Translations under genes and position numbers: made by a program
The notes under the pieces: model-generated
The model's database searches: none
What the model was told of the DNA's origin: nothing
The model's input: the letters and a program-made list of their open reading frames with translations, nothing else
Assembly (NCBI GenBank): GCA_036365455.1
Contig: JAWQUS010000008.1
Coordinates: forward strand, 12,383,501-12,447,500
Reading direction: 5' to 3'
Origin: Macrosoma leucophasiata
Taxonomy: Eukaryota; Arthropoda; Insecta; Lepidoptera; Hedylidae
DNA length: 64,000 nt
Shown: positions 12,395 to 23,512 of the stretch, piece by piece
How positions within the stretch are numbered: the stretch's first letter is position 1
How the letters are laid out: each line of letters begins with the position of its first letter

Positions 12395-12659
12395 ACTGGA
12401 CCGATTTGTAAAATTCTTTTAGTGTAAGATATTCCATTTATCGAGGAAGGCTATAACATCACGCTACGATGAATAGGAGAGGAGCGGTAATAAAAAATAT
12501 TACGAAAACGGCAAAATTTAGAGCTTTCCTTGCGTGCGTAAATGGTGAAAGTTACACAAAAATCGTTAGTTGTTGCGTTGCATAGTGTTTGTGGTTGTTG
12601 GTGGCATTAGTGGCGTTGGTAGCGTCAGTACATACTTTTATCTGTCAGTACTTAAAAAT

Positions 12660-13275
12660 TTTGTTTTTGTTCAAAAAAAAAAACGAAAACATTCATTTAA
12701 CAACGAAGAGCAAATTATTCAATGTTTGTATTCTACCCATTCTAATGTATGGAAGCCAAACATGGGCCTTAACAAAACAACCAATAGAATGCATGATAAG
12801 AGTAAAAAGGACGGATAGAATAAGTAACACCAACATTTGGAAAAAGACCCAGGATACAGGACGTATAAATAAAAAGGTTAAAATGGAAGTGGTCGGGACA
12901 CATGGCCAGAGGAAAGGACAAATGGAGCAACATAATTACACATTGGTACCCAAGGGAAGGTAAAAGGAAAAGAGGCAAACAAAAAAAAGATGGGACGATG
13001 ATATCAGACAGGTTGCAGGCATAACATGGAGCAGAGTAGCCAGAGAGAGATCTGAATGGAATAGGTTGGAGGAGGCCTTTGCCAATTGGCAAACGGACTC
13101 ACAGAGGGTAAGCACCAAATCCTCGAATAATTTTAATTTGATTATATTTAAACAAGTGTATGCAGTAGTTATATAGTAGATATATATTTAAGTTAGTTTA
13201 AGAAAAAAGTATAGTAGCATAAGAAAAATTGTACATCTGTTGTCCGAATAAAAGGCTTTATTATTATTATATCAC
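12660..13275 (+). mobile_element. RTE-type LINE, 3' fragment
   Basis: The end of an RTE-clade reverse transcriptase is readable across frames: VCILPILMYGSQTWALTK, then RWDDDIRQVAGITWSR and WNRLEEAFANWQTDSQR. Frameshifts separate the blocks, so it is dead. An AT-rich 3' region ends in AATAAAAGGC and a TTATTATTATTA tail, typical of RTE integration. A GTT-GGT-GGC-like stretch (12588-12625) precedes it. Confidence 0.8.
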
Positions 13276-13284
13276 TCATTTATT

Positions 13285-14037
13285 TTAAAACTTATTAAAT
13301 ATTTTTTTACTTATATAAGTATAAAAAACAAATATATAATATATATAAAAAAATAAAAAATAGCTTGCCGCCGGCAGCGGGAACAGGGCCCAAGCTACCG
13401 GTGGTAAGGGACGCAGAGAAAGGAACCTCCTCACTATTCGTGCCGTGTTGAGGAGTACAGCCTTCTGCATCAAGCCCTTGACCCAGCCGCCCAACGCGAG
13501 TCTCTTAAGGTGTTGGTCGAGACTCTTAGCGATAAGGCCATTGACCGAAACGACTATCGGAACAATGATCGCGGCATCCACATGCCACATGCCGACAATC
13601 TCGTGAGCTAGATCCAGATATTTTAATTCTTTATCCTTCTCAGCCTTCACGAGATTCTCGTCATAAGGAATGGTAATGTCGATGATCACTGCACGGCGCT
13701 CCGTTCGATCTACCAACACTACATCAGGCTTGTTAGCAACTTTAGTCCGATCAGTGATGATAGATCGATCCCAGTACCGTGTGATACTACCATTCTCGAG
13801 AACTGGGTCGGGCACATACCTGTAGTATGGCACTTCCTCGGCCACTAAACCATATTTCAAAGCAAGTTGCTGGTGTATGATCCTGGCCACTTGGTTGTGT
13901 CTATGGAAATATTCACCATTAGCTAGACTCGAACAGTCGGACACTATATGTCTGAGAGATTCACCGGGACGGTGGCACGCCCGACATATGTCAGCCGTAC
14001 CGTCTCTCAGAATATACTTCCGGTAGTTATTACTCAT
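13285..14037 (-). mobile_element. R2/R4-type LINE, C-terminal zinc knuckle and restriction-like endonuclease
   Basis: An open frame of 250 codons, 5' truncated. Near residue 18 there is a CX2CX8HX4C knuckle (CRACHRPGESLRHIVSDC). A PD-(D/E)XK-like nuclease follows at residues 103-125 (KPDVVLVD ... VIIDITIPYDEN). This order is that of LINEs with a restriction-like endonuclease (R2, R4, Dong and relatives); the reverse transcriptase itself is missing. The sequence before the first Met is a TTA-rich run and the other end also abuts TTATTATTA, so it seems to sit in TTA/TAA repeats. A related fragment is at 19655-19750. An intact frame suggests a young copy. Confidence 0.8.
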
Positions 14038-14269
14038 AACTACTTCTACTACTTTATTATTACTATTATTACTTAAAAATATACTCTCATAATATTTTTT
14101 TCCAATCGCTTTTATTCTCTACGATGGAGAAAGCAATGTACAGCGAAACTGAATTGGGGGCAATCACTTCCCAGTTGCCTCCGGTGGCAACTGGGCAAAT
14201 TTTGTCCCATTTGCCTCCGGAGGCAATCGCCGCGGGGACAACTGGTAATAATTCGCCGGCATTGATAGA

Positions 14270-14535
14270 GTTGGGGTAGTGGTGTTGGTGGCGTTAATGG
14301 GATTTATGGCGTTGGTGGCATTCGTAGCGGTGGTGGTGATGGCAGTTGTGGTGACGGTGGTGGTGGTGGTGGTGGTAGCGTTGGTGGTGGTGGTGGCGTT
14401 ATTGGTGTTAGTGGCGTTGGTAGCGTTGATGGCGTTGGAGGCGTTGGTGGCGTTGATGATGATGGTGGCATTGATGGTGTTGTTGGCGTTAGTAGTATTT
14501 GTGGCATTGGTGGCATTAGTGGCGTTGGTGGTTCA
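14270..14535 (+). repeat. GTTGGTGGC-type minisatellite
   Basis: A degenerate array of 9- to 12-base units around GCGTTGGTGGC/GTGGTGGTGGTG. It makes long open frames on both strands (Val/Ala/Leu-rich forward, Pro/Thr-rich reverse) that are artefacts of the repeat. A short array of the same kind lies at 12588-12625. Confidence 0.85.
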
Positions 14536-15032
14536 GCATAACATGGATTTTTGCAGGTTGTACAAGACTGCGCGTTTATATAATATTTTCGCACGATCAT
14601 TTACATGTGACTTTGTCACGTGTTCGCAATACTAGCAGCCTATATGCTTTCATCTCCGATGGCCATCAATGCGTCTCATATCGTGTACAGAGAAGCATTA
14701 ATTTAATTAAACCAGATTTTTTTAACTAACCAAAAGTGTTTATGATCCAAAATTAACCAAAAGTTATATCCAAAAAAGCTGCCCAAAGTCACTTTTCCAC
14801 GCGAACGAAGTCGCGGGCACAGCTAGTATATAATAAACGATGATCATCTTATCCCCGTGGTCCAGCCAGATGGACACCGCAGTTGTACCACAGCAGAGAA
14901 TATGTAATAATACTACGTAGTCGGTATCTATGTTTTTCAATTCGTCAATTTTTTACATCATTTTTTTATGTTAGTGTACTACCTATATTCTGATTCACTG
15001 ATTCTGTTGAAATGCGATCTTTTTTCATTCAT
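14536..15032. repeat. Intergenic DNA with a lepidopteran repeat end
   Basis: CCACGCGAACGAAGTCGC plus GGGCACAGCTAGTAT near 14797-14830 is the 3' end of a very common lepidopteran repeat. The rest is unassigned. Confidence 0.6.
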
Positions 15033-15040
15033 ATTATTAA

Positions 15041-15922
15041 GGTTTTGACGCAGAATGTCACTTTCGCAAAACGTCTTCTCGAAAAAAATGGTCACTTTCG
15101 CAGAAAGACATTGTCGCAAAAGGTCATTTTCTCAGAAAGTCATTTTCGCAAAAAGTCACTATCGTAGAATTATTTTCTCGTATTATTAAGTAGGGTCTAA
15201 GATATTCAGTTTTTTTTTCTTCCTGAAAAAATATGGCCTGTATTTATTTATTTACAAACTGAGAAAAGAAAGCCGCTTCTGGGATAATCGAATGAAAGAT
15301 AGTCTATTTGGTACATACCGTGGACAACATAGAGCAACACGGGCCACCGGCCGCGGCGGAATGGAGGGCCATAGCGTTTATTACAGATGCGAAACAGTCT
15401 GTAATTTTTTGCGGGGGAAAATGCGTACGACGTACACGCACACTACACTATCACTTCACTTCATTATCACTACTTAATATAAAGTTTTGAACGTATTTTG
15501 TTCCTGATTAAAATGTTGGAAAGCGGGTTTTCCTAGGAAGGTTTAGCTACACGTACGAAGCCGGGGTAGGTAGCTAGTTTTTATAAAACTAGCTGTCCCG
15601 AACCTTAGTTAAGCGCCCTAACGCACTAGCGGTTAGCCGCGGGAGCGGGTAGCCGGCGGGTAGCCGGCTCCCGTTCCTGTCTAACTTCTACGACTTCTTT
15701 TATAATTAAGATTTGGTTACTGATATTTGTGTTATTTATTTTACCCTGCATTAGGCCTACTTAATGATACAGAGAAAATAATTTTGTGAATGACATTCTG
15801 CGAAAGTGACTTTTTGCGAAAATGACTTTGAGAAAATGACCTTTTGCGAAAATGACTTTCTGCGAAAGTGACCAATTTTTTCGAGATGTTGTTTTGCGAA
15901 AGTGACGTTCTGCGTCAAAACC
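15041..15922. mobile_element. Foldback element with long arms made of tandem units
   Basis: Ends GGTTTTGACGCAGAA and TTCTGCGTCAAAACC are flanked by ATTATTAA on both sides (15033-15040, 15923-15930), an exact 8-base target duplication. The arms are inverted repeats of about 155-165 bases (15041-15194 and 15755-15922). Each arm is a row of about seven 16- to 18-base units like GTCACTTTCGCAGAAA. The 560-base middle has no transposase and carries one end of another MITE (about 15328-15410, like 50743). An 8-base duplication fits hAT-like elements; subrepeat-built arms recall FB/Galileo elements. Confidence 0.85.
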
Positions 15923-16275
15923 ATTATTAAGAACTCTTATTTTAGCTATTTCATGAATTGTGGGGTCACCGAGGGTTGATTTTGTAAATTGTAAAATAAT
16001 GTGTTGATGCACGATTGACAACATTCATAGCTCAACGGACTTTGTGAGATGAAGAAACTATGTCTGAAATAAGTGATGGAGAATAACATACTTCTAAAAA
16101 AACAAAACAAGTAAATCTTAATGTCGTATTATAATTATGGAATAGATATCAAATAAACAGTAAATAAAAATAAACGCATTTACAAATTTCATAACCTAGA
16201 AGCACAATACACTAACAGCAATAGACGAACTTACAACGAACGAAAACATAAGCGTCCTACTGGAGTGTCGTTTGT
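15923..16275. other. Intergenic DNA and 3' end of the ADP/ATP carrier gene
   Basis: AT-rich sequence downstream of the carrier stop. No AATAAA hexamer on the minus strand was found within 150 bases of the stop, so the 3' end of the transcript is unclear. Confidence 0.4.
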
Positions 16276-18740
16276 TTATAACAACTTCTTGATCTCATCG
16301 TATAGAACGAGTACGAAAGCACCGCCGGCGCCTCTGAGAACATTTGAGAATGCGCCTTTGAAGAAAGCACCTGGGCCTTCAGTACGGAGTATAGTTCTCC
16401 AACAGTGCAGGGTGTTCTTGTAGAGACGCTCGTTCACGGGTCGACCCGACTGCATCATCATGCGCCGCCGCACCGTATCCAACGGGTACGAGGTTATCCC
16501 AGCTATTGTTGTCACCGTCTGCGTCACCAGAAACAATAATCGATAAATTTATAACCTTTCCATTCCTGAGTGTTGGAGCGACTGAGAGACTGAAAGTCAA
16601 CGTACAGCTACAGTCTAAAGAAAACGAACGTGTTAATAACCTAGTCATCCAACGAACGTGTAATGTCAGAGCAATCGTGCGGGGCGTGCGACGCGCGGGA
16701 GGGAGGGGGCGGTACCAAGTAGCCCATACAAAAACTGTCAACTACTTGGGACTTAGCGATAAGGGGTGCGAGATTTAAATGTTTCTTTGACTAAGTTTTT
16801 GGAAAGAAGATATTGAAGAACTTGATGATATCTTTACTCTTTATTTATTCTTATTTTCATTTATTAATACCATACTTCTCTTGTAATATTATAGACTGAG
16901 ATATGGTGGACGTGGCAGAAAATAAATCGGTTTTTGAGATTCGATGTCATTCAAAAGTCCTCAAGTATTACGTATGTCAAATTTCTAGGAGCTTTTTTTG
17001 TAATGAAGGTGGCAGAGAAACATGCAGTCGCCGGTGGGCGCCTAACGCTACAAATCGTCGTTGCTCGCTTCTTGTGACCCGCACCTGTCACTATAAAACG
17101 GCGCCACATGCCACTCGCGCATTTGCCCACCCGTCTCCCTTACCTCAATTAACCTGCAAGTCGAAAGTAACGCACGTACCTACGTATTCTGTTTGTTGTT
17201 GATTGAAATAAATATGGATATGGAAGTATTTATATCATGATTCAATAAAAAAAAAACAGCAGCCACTGGCCACAAGTGGCTGTCGCGCGCTTCAGCTACC
17301 TTTGTAGCCGCTTCGAGTTTCTCGTGGCGGCATTTGTGGCTGTCGCGTGTAGCCCGTTTGCGGCGATATTAAGTTGCATTATGTGAATTGTTTTTTTTTG
17401 TATTAGCAAAGAATTCAGTCACAGCCTATGATAACGAGTAGGTAAAAAATTAGAACGGTTTCATGGTACATTAAATATTAAACGACTTGTCAACACAAGT
17501 GGCAACTTGTATCAAAATTAAAACTGAAAAATTATAAATACCTGAGCAATAAGCCAAGTAACAAAAAGAGGCGTATTTTTGGGATCCGGTAGCATACCGC
17601 GCGCTGTGTCGAAGAAACCAAAATATGTTGCACGGTAGATTATGATACCCTGCACAGACACTACAAATCCTCGATACCAGCCAATTGGTCCATCAGATTT
17701 CAAGGTCTTCATCAAACAATCGATAAGGCCGTTAAACTCCTTTTGTTTGCCTTTACCAACGTCAGCTGCGAGCCTGTGTATAAAAAGAACATATTCAGTC
17801 GGAAAGTAATCGTTCGCGTTTACTTTGCCGGGGTTGTATATGACCATAATAATATTGTCAACTCGCAAAAGAAACCTCTCGTAAATTATAGTCACGTATA
17901 TTACTACTGGTCCCTAAAGAACTTAGATAATCAGAATAAGGACTTAAGCTTTAATACATACCTAGTTCGGGCAAAATCCAATGGATATACAAAGCACAAA
18001 GATGTGGCTCCTGCTGCGCCACCCGACGCTAAATTACCAGCGAAGTATGTCCAAAATTGTTTATTTTTGTCCACACCCTCCAGAAACATTCCCTTGTAGA
18101 CGTCTTTGAACGCAAAGTTCAGCGCTTGCGTTGGAAAGTACCGAATCACATTAGCCATATTTCCTCGCCATAACGAGCCAATCCCTTGCTCTTTAGGTAT
18201 TCGGATGAACGCATCGACAATACCTATGGTCAAAAATATTAAAAACTAAATAGGGATGAAAGTATATTTCATATGTTGTAATCAATACAATTTGAAAAAA
18301 CGCTCCTTCCACGTTATTTTATGACCAAGTGGGAGATCCATTTTTCATTTGGCGAATATGACTCATCTGAGGGCAAGTTTACTCTCTGTGTACTAACTTT
18401 TTCGATTGGATAAGATGGAAAAATCCAAGAATTCCTAATTAATCTCTCCTTAGATTAGCTAATTAACGATTATAATAATTAAGGGGGTAGTTGTATCTCT
18501 AAACCTAATCAAGACATGGTCAAGTACTACAGGACCTATAAATAATAATTTACCTTTGTACCGTTTGTCTTCAGCAATCTGTTTGGATACATGCTGCACT
18601 TGCAAAATTAGTTTCACTCGTTCCATTGGGGCCATTGCAGTTTTGGACACCGCCGCTGATATCCCGCCGGCGACAAAGTCTTTGAAAAATGCCCCGGAAT
18701 CGCGTGTCTTCTGTTCTTTTTTTTCGTCTTTTTTAGACAT
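16276..18740 (-). CDS. ANT: ADP/ATP carrier (adenine nucleotide translocase), divergent paralogue
   Basis: Swaps ADP for ATP across the inner mitochondrial membrane. Four exons on the minus strand: 18554-18740 (Met to RYKG), 17962-18223, 17542-17773, 16276-16518 (stop 16276-16278). The phases join to 307 residues, the usual length being about 300. All three carrier repeats show the PX(D/E)XX(K/R) signature: [24 protein letters not shown], the hallmark of this transporter, follows the third. Other landmarks are [23 protein letters not shown] and FSNVLRG. The N-terminus is long and lysine-rich ([16 protein letters not shown]) rather than the short one of the main insect carrier, and PMERVKLIL replaces PIERVKLLL. 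This resembles mammalian ANT4, the testis form, so a tissue-specific paralogue is likely. Frame and splice sites are intact. Confidence 0.93.
16519..17541 (-). other. Intron 3 of the ADP/ATP carrier with repeat pieces
   Basis: 16711-16782 (GGTACCAAGTAGCCC ... GGGGTGCGAGATTTA) recurs inverted at 44001-44070. A hairpin-forming GCAGCCACTGGCCACAAGTGGCTG lies near 17258-17282, followed by GTGGCTGTCGCG repeats to 17360. TATAAAA at 17092-17098 sits in a GC-richer stretch but no transcript can be tied to it. Confidence 0.6.
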
Positions 18741-19654
18741 TTTGATTCCTTCTTGAAATTCTTAGTGTTTTACAACTAATAAAAGTCCAGAACTTGTAAA
18801 CAAACTAGATTCAACACTGAACAATAGATGGAAGTTAACTCACAACTTTTCTCTGTCTGCGGGATTCATATTTACGCCAAATACACTATCATCCTCGCAG
18901 ACGAGAATTGCAAGGAATTATTTACAGAGTAAATTACAACAAATTAAATTGATAGTAAGATTCTTTTGACAGATATAGGTATTACAAAAGAAAAATGGTT
19001 CATTTTTATTTATTTGAAAATAGAACGAATCAAGAAGTTTCCTTTTCATACTCTACACTTCTTGATGTCTACATCTGTGAATCGATCGCAGTATTTCCGT
19101 TATCGTTGGTTCAAAAGAGTCGATATTTCAAGTTTTAGGCTCGTAACAGTCGTAACCTAGTTACTAGGAAAATCGAAGAACCTCTGCGCCCTGGGCATTA
19201 CGCAATTCTCACGAACGTTACCCTAACGTTTCCATTCTCACGTTACGTTATACGTTTATATGTAGGTATGTTTCACATATTGGAAACTGTTTAACAATAA
19301 CGATAACTAAGAATTTAAAGAGAACTCGCGCAGGGCTGAATTACTCACCACCACAGACCGTTAAACTGTGGGGCAAAGCAAGGAGCTACCCAAGCGATTT
19401 TTACGGGCACTCCATAGGTCTAGTTTAGACCACATTTAGACTTTCGAGCATCTATAGCCTATGGCTTTTTTTAGGTGACCTCTTTGGGGAATACGAAGGA
19501 TTTCTCTGTAATTATAGACGAAGTGGAGATGACTTACAATTACTACCGGAGGCATATCCTGAGGAACGGTTGTCGATGTCACCATAAAAATTAAACTATC
19601 TAAATCCGGCTCATGAAGATTGTCGGCATGTGACATGTTAATGGATCACTATAC
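18741..19654. other. Upstream region of the ADP/ATP carrier and intergenic DNA
   Basis: The 5' UTR and promoter of the carrier should be here, but no clear promoter motif is seen. The rest is AT-rich and unassigned. Confidence 0.4.
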
Positions 19655-19750
19655 CGATTGTCGTTTTGGTCAATGGCCTTAATGCCAAGAGTCTCGACCA
19701 TCAGATGGAGGGCTGGGTCAAGGGCCTCAAGCAGAAAAGGTTCTTGTCCC
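19655..19750 (+). mobile_element. Fragment of an R2/R4-type LINE
   Basis: Reads VNGLNAKSLDHQ, then GWVKGLKQKRFLSL, matching VNGLIAKSLDQH and GWVKGLMQKAVLLN of the element at 13285-14037, with about ten residues lost. A second, decayed member of the same family. Confidence 0.65.
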
Positions 19751-21843
19751 TGCATTCCTAATCAGTGACAGGACCTACGGTCTAAGTATCAAACTAAGTA
19801 TGGTTGGACCGAGTATCAGGTCTCTCACCTCTGCCTTGCCTTCATTGGCCGGTTAGCGTGGAGCGCTAGAGGTATGACATTTACAGAAAAGATAATAAGC
19901 TTTTATCTAAACGATGGTGAAACCGGTGCCACCCCTTCGACACCCCCATCCTCTAACGCCAGTGTTTCCCCCCCGTCTACTAGATAATTTGAGATACCTT
20001 ACACCCTGTGAGTAATCAGAATATATCCAGCAAATCTCAGTAGAGGAACATTCATGTAACTAAACATGGTCAATGCTCCGCCGATGCCTTTTCATACCAC
20101 GACCTATTATATGTGTCTTATAAAATCCGTCCCCCTAAAGCAAAGGCTAAAATTCTCTTGCTACGTAATTTCAGTGGCATGGATGTGGAGAAACTTCGAG
20201 AGGATGCTGCCAAAATCGATTGGTCTATCTTGGATACTAAGAACGATGTAACAGATAAAATTAACCTATTTAATTCCTTTATCACTCAATTATTTGATAA
20301 GCACGCTCCTGTTCGGCCAGTCCGAGTCAGACATCTTCCGGCACCATGGCTTACTGATGATATAAGGGCGTTAATCGTAAGAAAGAATAAGGCAAAAGGT
20401 AAATTTAAAAAGAATGTAAGTGACAGGAATCGAGAAAACTATGTTTTAATCAGAAATCACTGCAATAAGGTGTGTAGAGATGCACAAAGACGCCATATCT
20501 ATAAATCCGTTTCGAATGGTGATCCAGCTAAAGTCTGGAAGTTTTGAAATCTATTGGAGTTGGGAAATCGAGTCTTGATCCCAATTTTCTAATAACAAAC
20601 AATATTGACTTAAATCAGCTTAACGTATATTTCTCATCTTCTGCCTGCATGAATGGCATCAAAAAACATGACACATTAAATCTTCTTTCAACAGTTCCCA
20701 CTCCTAATTGTCCTCTTTTTTCATTTGAACAATTCTCTGATCGTGATGTTAAGAAGAACATTCTTGCTATTGACTCCGATGCCGTGGGCAGTGACAACGT
20801 TAGCCGTAAAATGATTCGTCCTATAATTGACATATTTTTTCCTATTATTACCTATATCCTTAACTATTCCATATCCAGCTCTTCCTTCCCTTCAATTTGG
20901 AAGGATGCTCAACTTATACCTTTGCCGAAAAAATCCAGTCCCAAATCCTTTTCCGAATTTCGTCCTATATCTATTCTCCCTTTTTTATCCAAAGTCCTCG
21001 AGCGGTTGGTTCAGCAACAGTTAGATTCCCTTATGTCCAAATATGATTTACTCAAATACCTTTCAATCTGGCTTCCGAAAAGGTCGTACGGGTAGCGTTC
21101 TTGTCAAGGTAACGGATGATATCAGACAAGGAATGGAGAATCAAAAGTTAACAGTGCTTACTTTACTAGATTTTAGTAATGCTTTTACCAATGTAGATTT
21201 CGAAATCTTGCTTGCGATTCTCCGTTCTCTTAACATATCTCCGACAGTAATTGCTTGGTTTCGTAGTTACTTGTTTGGTCGCCGGCAACAAAGCCTTTTC
21301 TTCATGGTGCGATGTCACGGCCGGCGTGCCACAAGGCGGCGTGTTGTCTCCATTCCTGTTTTCTACTTTCATTAATTTAATAACTCAGAATCTATTACCA
21401 CCTTTATGCAGATGATCTTCAAATCTATTGTCAGGCTAATCTCGTTCATCTGCCGGAGGCCTTACGGACTGTCAATGATGATCTTAAACGTGTTTCTCTC
21501 TGGTGTGATGCATTTGGGTTGCAGGTTAATGCTTCCAAAAGCCAAGCGATCATTATTGGCAGCTCTCGTGTGGTCTCTAAATTAGATATGTCAGACGTTC
21601 CATCAGTTGTACTCAATGACACGTGTATTACTTATTGCGACAAAGTTAAAAACTTAGGGTTAATCATTGACAACAGTTTAATTTGGAAGCCACAAATCGC
21701 TGAGGTAAGCCGAAAAATGTTTGCTGCTGTTGGCTCCCTCAGAAGACTCCATAATTTCTTGCCTACTTCCACTAAAATTACGCCGGCTCGATCACTTCTT
21801 TTTCCAATACTAGATTATGCCGACATATGTTATCCAGACCTAA

Positions 21844-23512
21844 GGGGCCGTTCAAGTATTACGTGAGCACTATGGGGGGGCGGGGGGGTCTTTGCTCTGC
21901 TTATTTTGGATGACGTAGGGGGTAGGGGAGTCTAGATGATGATTACGTCATCGGTAGTTATTTACTTTTTTACACGAATGGCAACCCTCACATTGTCTTT
22001 GCTTGAAAACGATACGCTTTTTCGGGGATTCCCGCAAATAATGCATACGAATTATAACAATATAATTATAAAAATAGGTTGGGGAAAAAGTCTTTTCGCA
22101 TTATAGTATGTATGAACTTGTAATAAAATCTCTTTGGCTGTAGTATTTGTATCTGGCTGGTTTTGGTATCATTGAAAGTTAAAATTTTAAAGAACATAAT
22201 TCCAAATTCAAATTAGGCAAACGTGTGATTTTCATTTGTTTTTCGTACTGTCAAGATGAGTGAATCTAATTAAGAAATTCGATACATTTTTAAATTTTAC
22301 TACAAAAAAGGTAAAAATGCAACGCAAGCCGCGAAAAAAATTTGCGATGTTTATGGACCTAGTGCAGTGTCTGTGAGAGTAGCACAAATTTGGTTTAAGC
22401 GTTTTCAATCCGGAAATTTTGATGTCAAAGATGTACCTCGCTCTGGTCGCCCTATTACGGATAAAATGGATGCAATTTTTGAAAAAGTGGAGCAAGATCG
22501 ACATATCAGTAGTTACGACGTAGCTGAAGAACTGAGAATTGATCACAAAACAGTTTTGGCGCATTTGAAAAAAGCTGGGTACAAAAAAAAAGCTCGATAT
22601 TTGGGTACCTCACGAGCTCACTGAAAGAAACCTAATAAACCGTGTACTCATTTGTGATTCTTTATTACGACGTAATGAAACCGAATCATTTTTGAAGAAG
22701 CTGATAACTGGTGATGAAAAGTGGATCACGTACGACAAGAACGTGCGAAAAAGGTCGTGGTCAAAGGCCGGTCAGGCTTCACAGACTGTGGCGAAACCCG
22801 GGTTAACTCGCAATAAGGTGATGTTGTGTGTGTGGTGGGATTGGAAGGGCATTATTCATTATGAGCTATTACCACCAGGCAGGACTATCGATTCTGAACT
22901 CTACTGCGAACAACTGATGAGATTAAAGCAAGAAGTTGAGAGAAAGCGGCCGGAACTGATCAACAGAAGGGGTTTTTTGTTGGGGTTGTTTCATCATGAT
23001 AACGCTAGACCTCACACATCTATAGCCACTCAGCAAAAATTATGAGAGTTTGGCTGGGAGGTGTTAATGCATCCGCCGTATAGTCCTGACCTTGCACCTT
23101 CAGATTTCCATCTGTTTCGGTCTCTTCAGAATTCTTTATGCAATGTTAGGTTAACATCACGAGAGGACTGCCAAATCCACTTGTCGCGGTATTTTGATGA
23201 GAAGTCCTAAAATTTTTATAGCAAAGGGATCATGCCCCTACCTCCAAGATGGCAAAAGGTTATCGAACAAAATGGTTCATACATACTTTAGTTAAATTTG
23301 AATAAACTATATTAAAAAATGGTTTGAATTATCTTAAAAAATGCGAAGAAACTTTTTCCCCAACCTTATATTTTAAAAACAATACATTAATTGAAAGATG
23401 TTTACGTAAGCATGGGGGGAGGGGGTAGGAGCTTTGCTTACTTTTGCTGACAAGGGGGATGGGGGAGTAAAGAATTGTAATAAATCTGCTTACGTAATAC
23501 TTGAACGGCCCC
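21844..23512. mobile_element. TAA-flanked MITE (Harbinger-like) inserted in the LINE
   Basis: GGGGCCGTTCAAGTATTACG and its complement CGTAATACTTGAACGGCCCC bound the element, with TAA at 21841-21843 and again at 23513-23515. Removing it and one TAA restores the LINE reading frame at GACC-TAA-CACAG. Without the mariner inside, the element is about 370 bases. It contains G-runs near 21867-21890 and 23414-23470. Three-base TAA duplication fits PIF/Harbinger MITEs. Confidence 0.85.
22075..23370 (+). mobile_element. Mariner transposon, inactive
   Basis: Ends AGGTTGGGGAAAAAGTCTTTTCGC and the matching complement (GCGAAGAAACTTTTTCCCCAACC) are mariner inverted repeats; TA is at the left end and TATA follows the right. 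About 1.3 kb, the usual mariner size. Transposase remnant at 22256-23291: helix-turn-helix half (VWFKRF-like QIWFKRFQSGNFDV), then the three catalytic Asp regions TGDEKWITYD, HHDNARPH and PYSPDLAPSDFHLF. Stops at codon 6, before EFGW and after FDEKS, plus a frameshift after ARYLG, make it dead. Confidence 0.9.

Noticed and set aside
12769..13118. Two reverse-strand frames of 60 and 107 codons
   Set aside because: They are the complement of the RTE LINE coding remnant.
14279..14635. Open frame of 118 codons rich in Val, Ala and Leu, and its Pro/Thr-rich mirror on the other strand
   Set aside because: Both come from the GTTGGTGGC-type minisatellite; no start context, domain or exon structure supports a gene.
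17040..17200. TATAAAA and GC-richer block as a promoter of a nested gene
   Set aside because: No exon follows on the plus strand; it lies in an intron with other repeat pieces.
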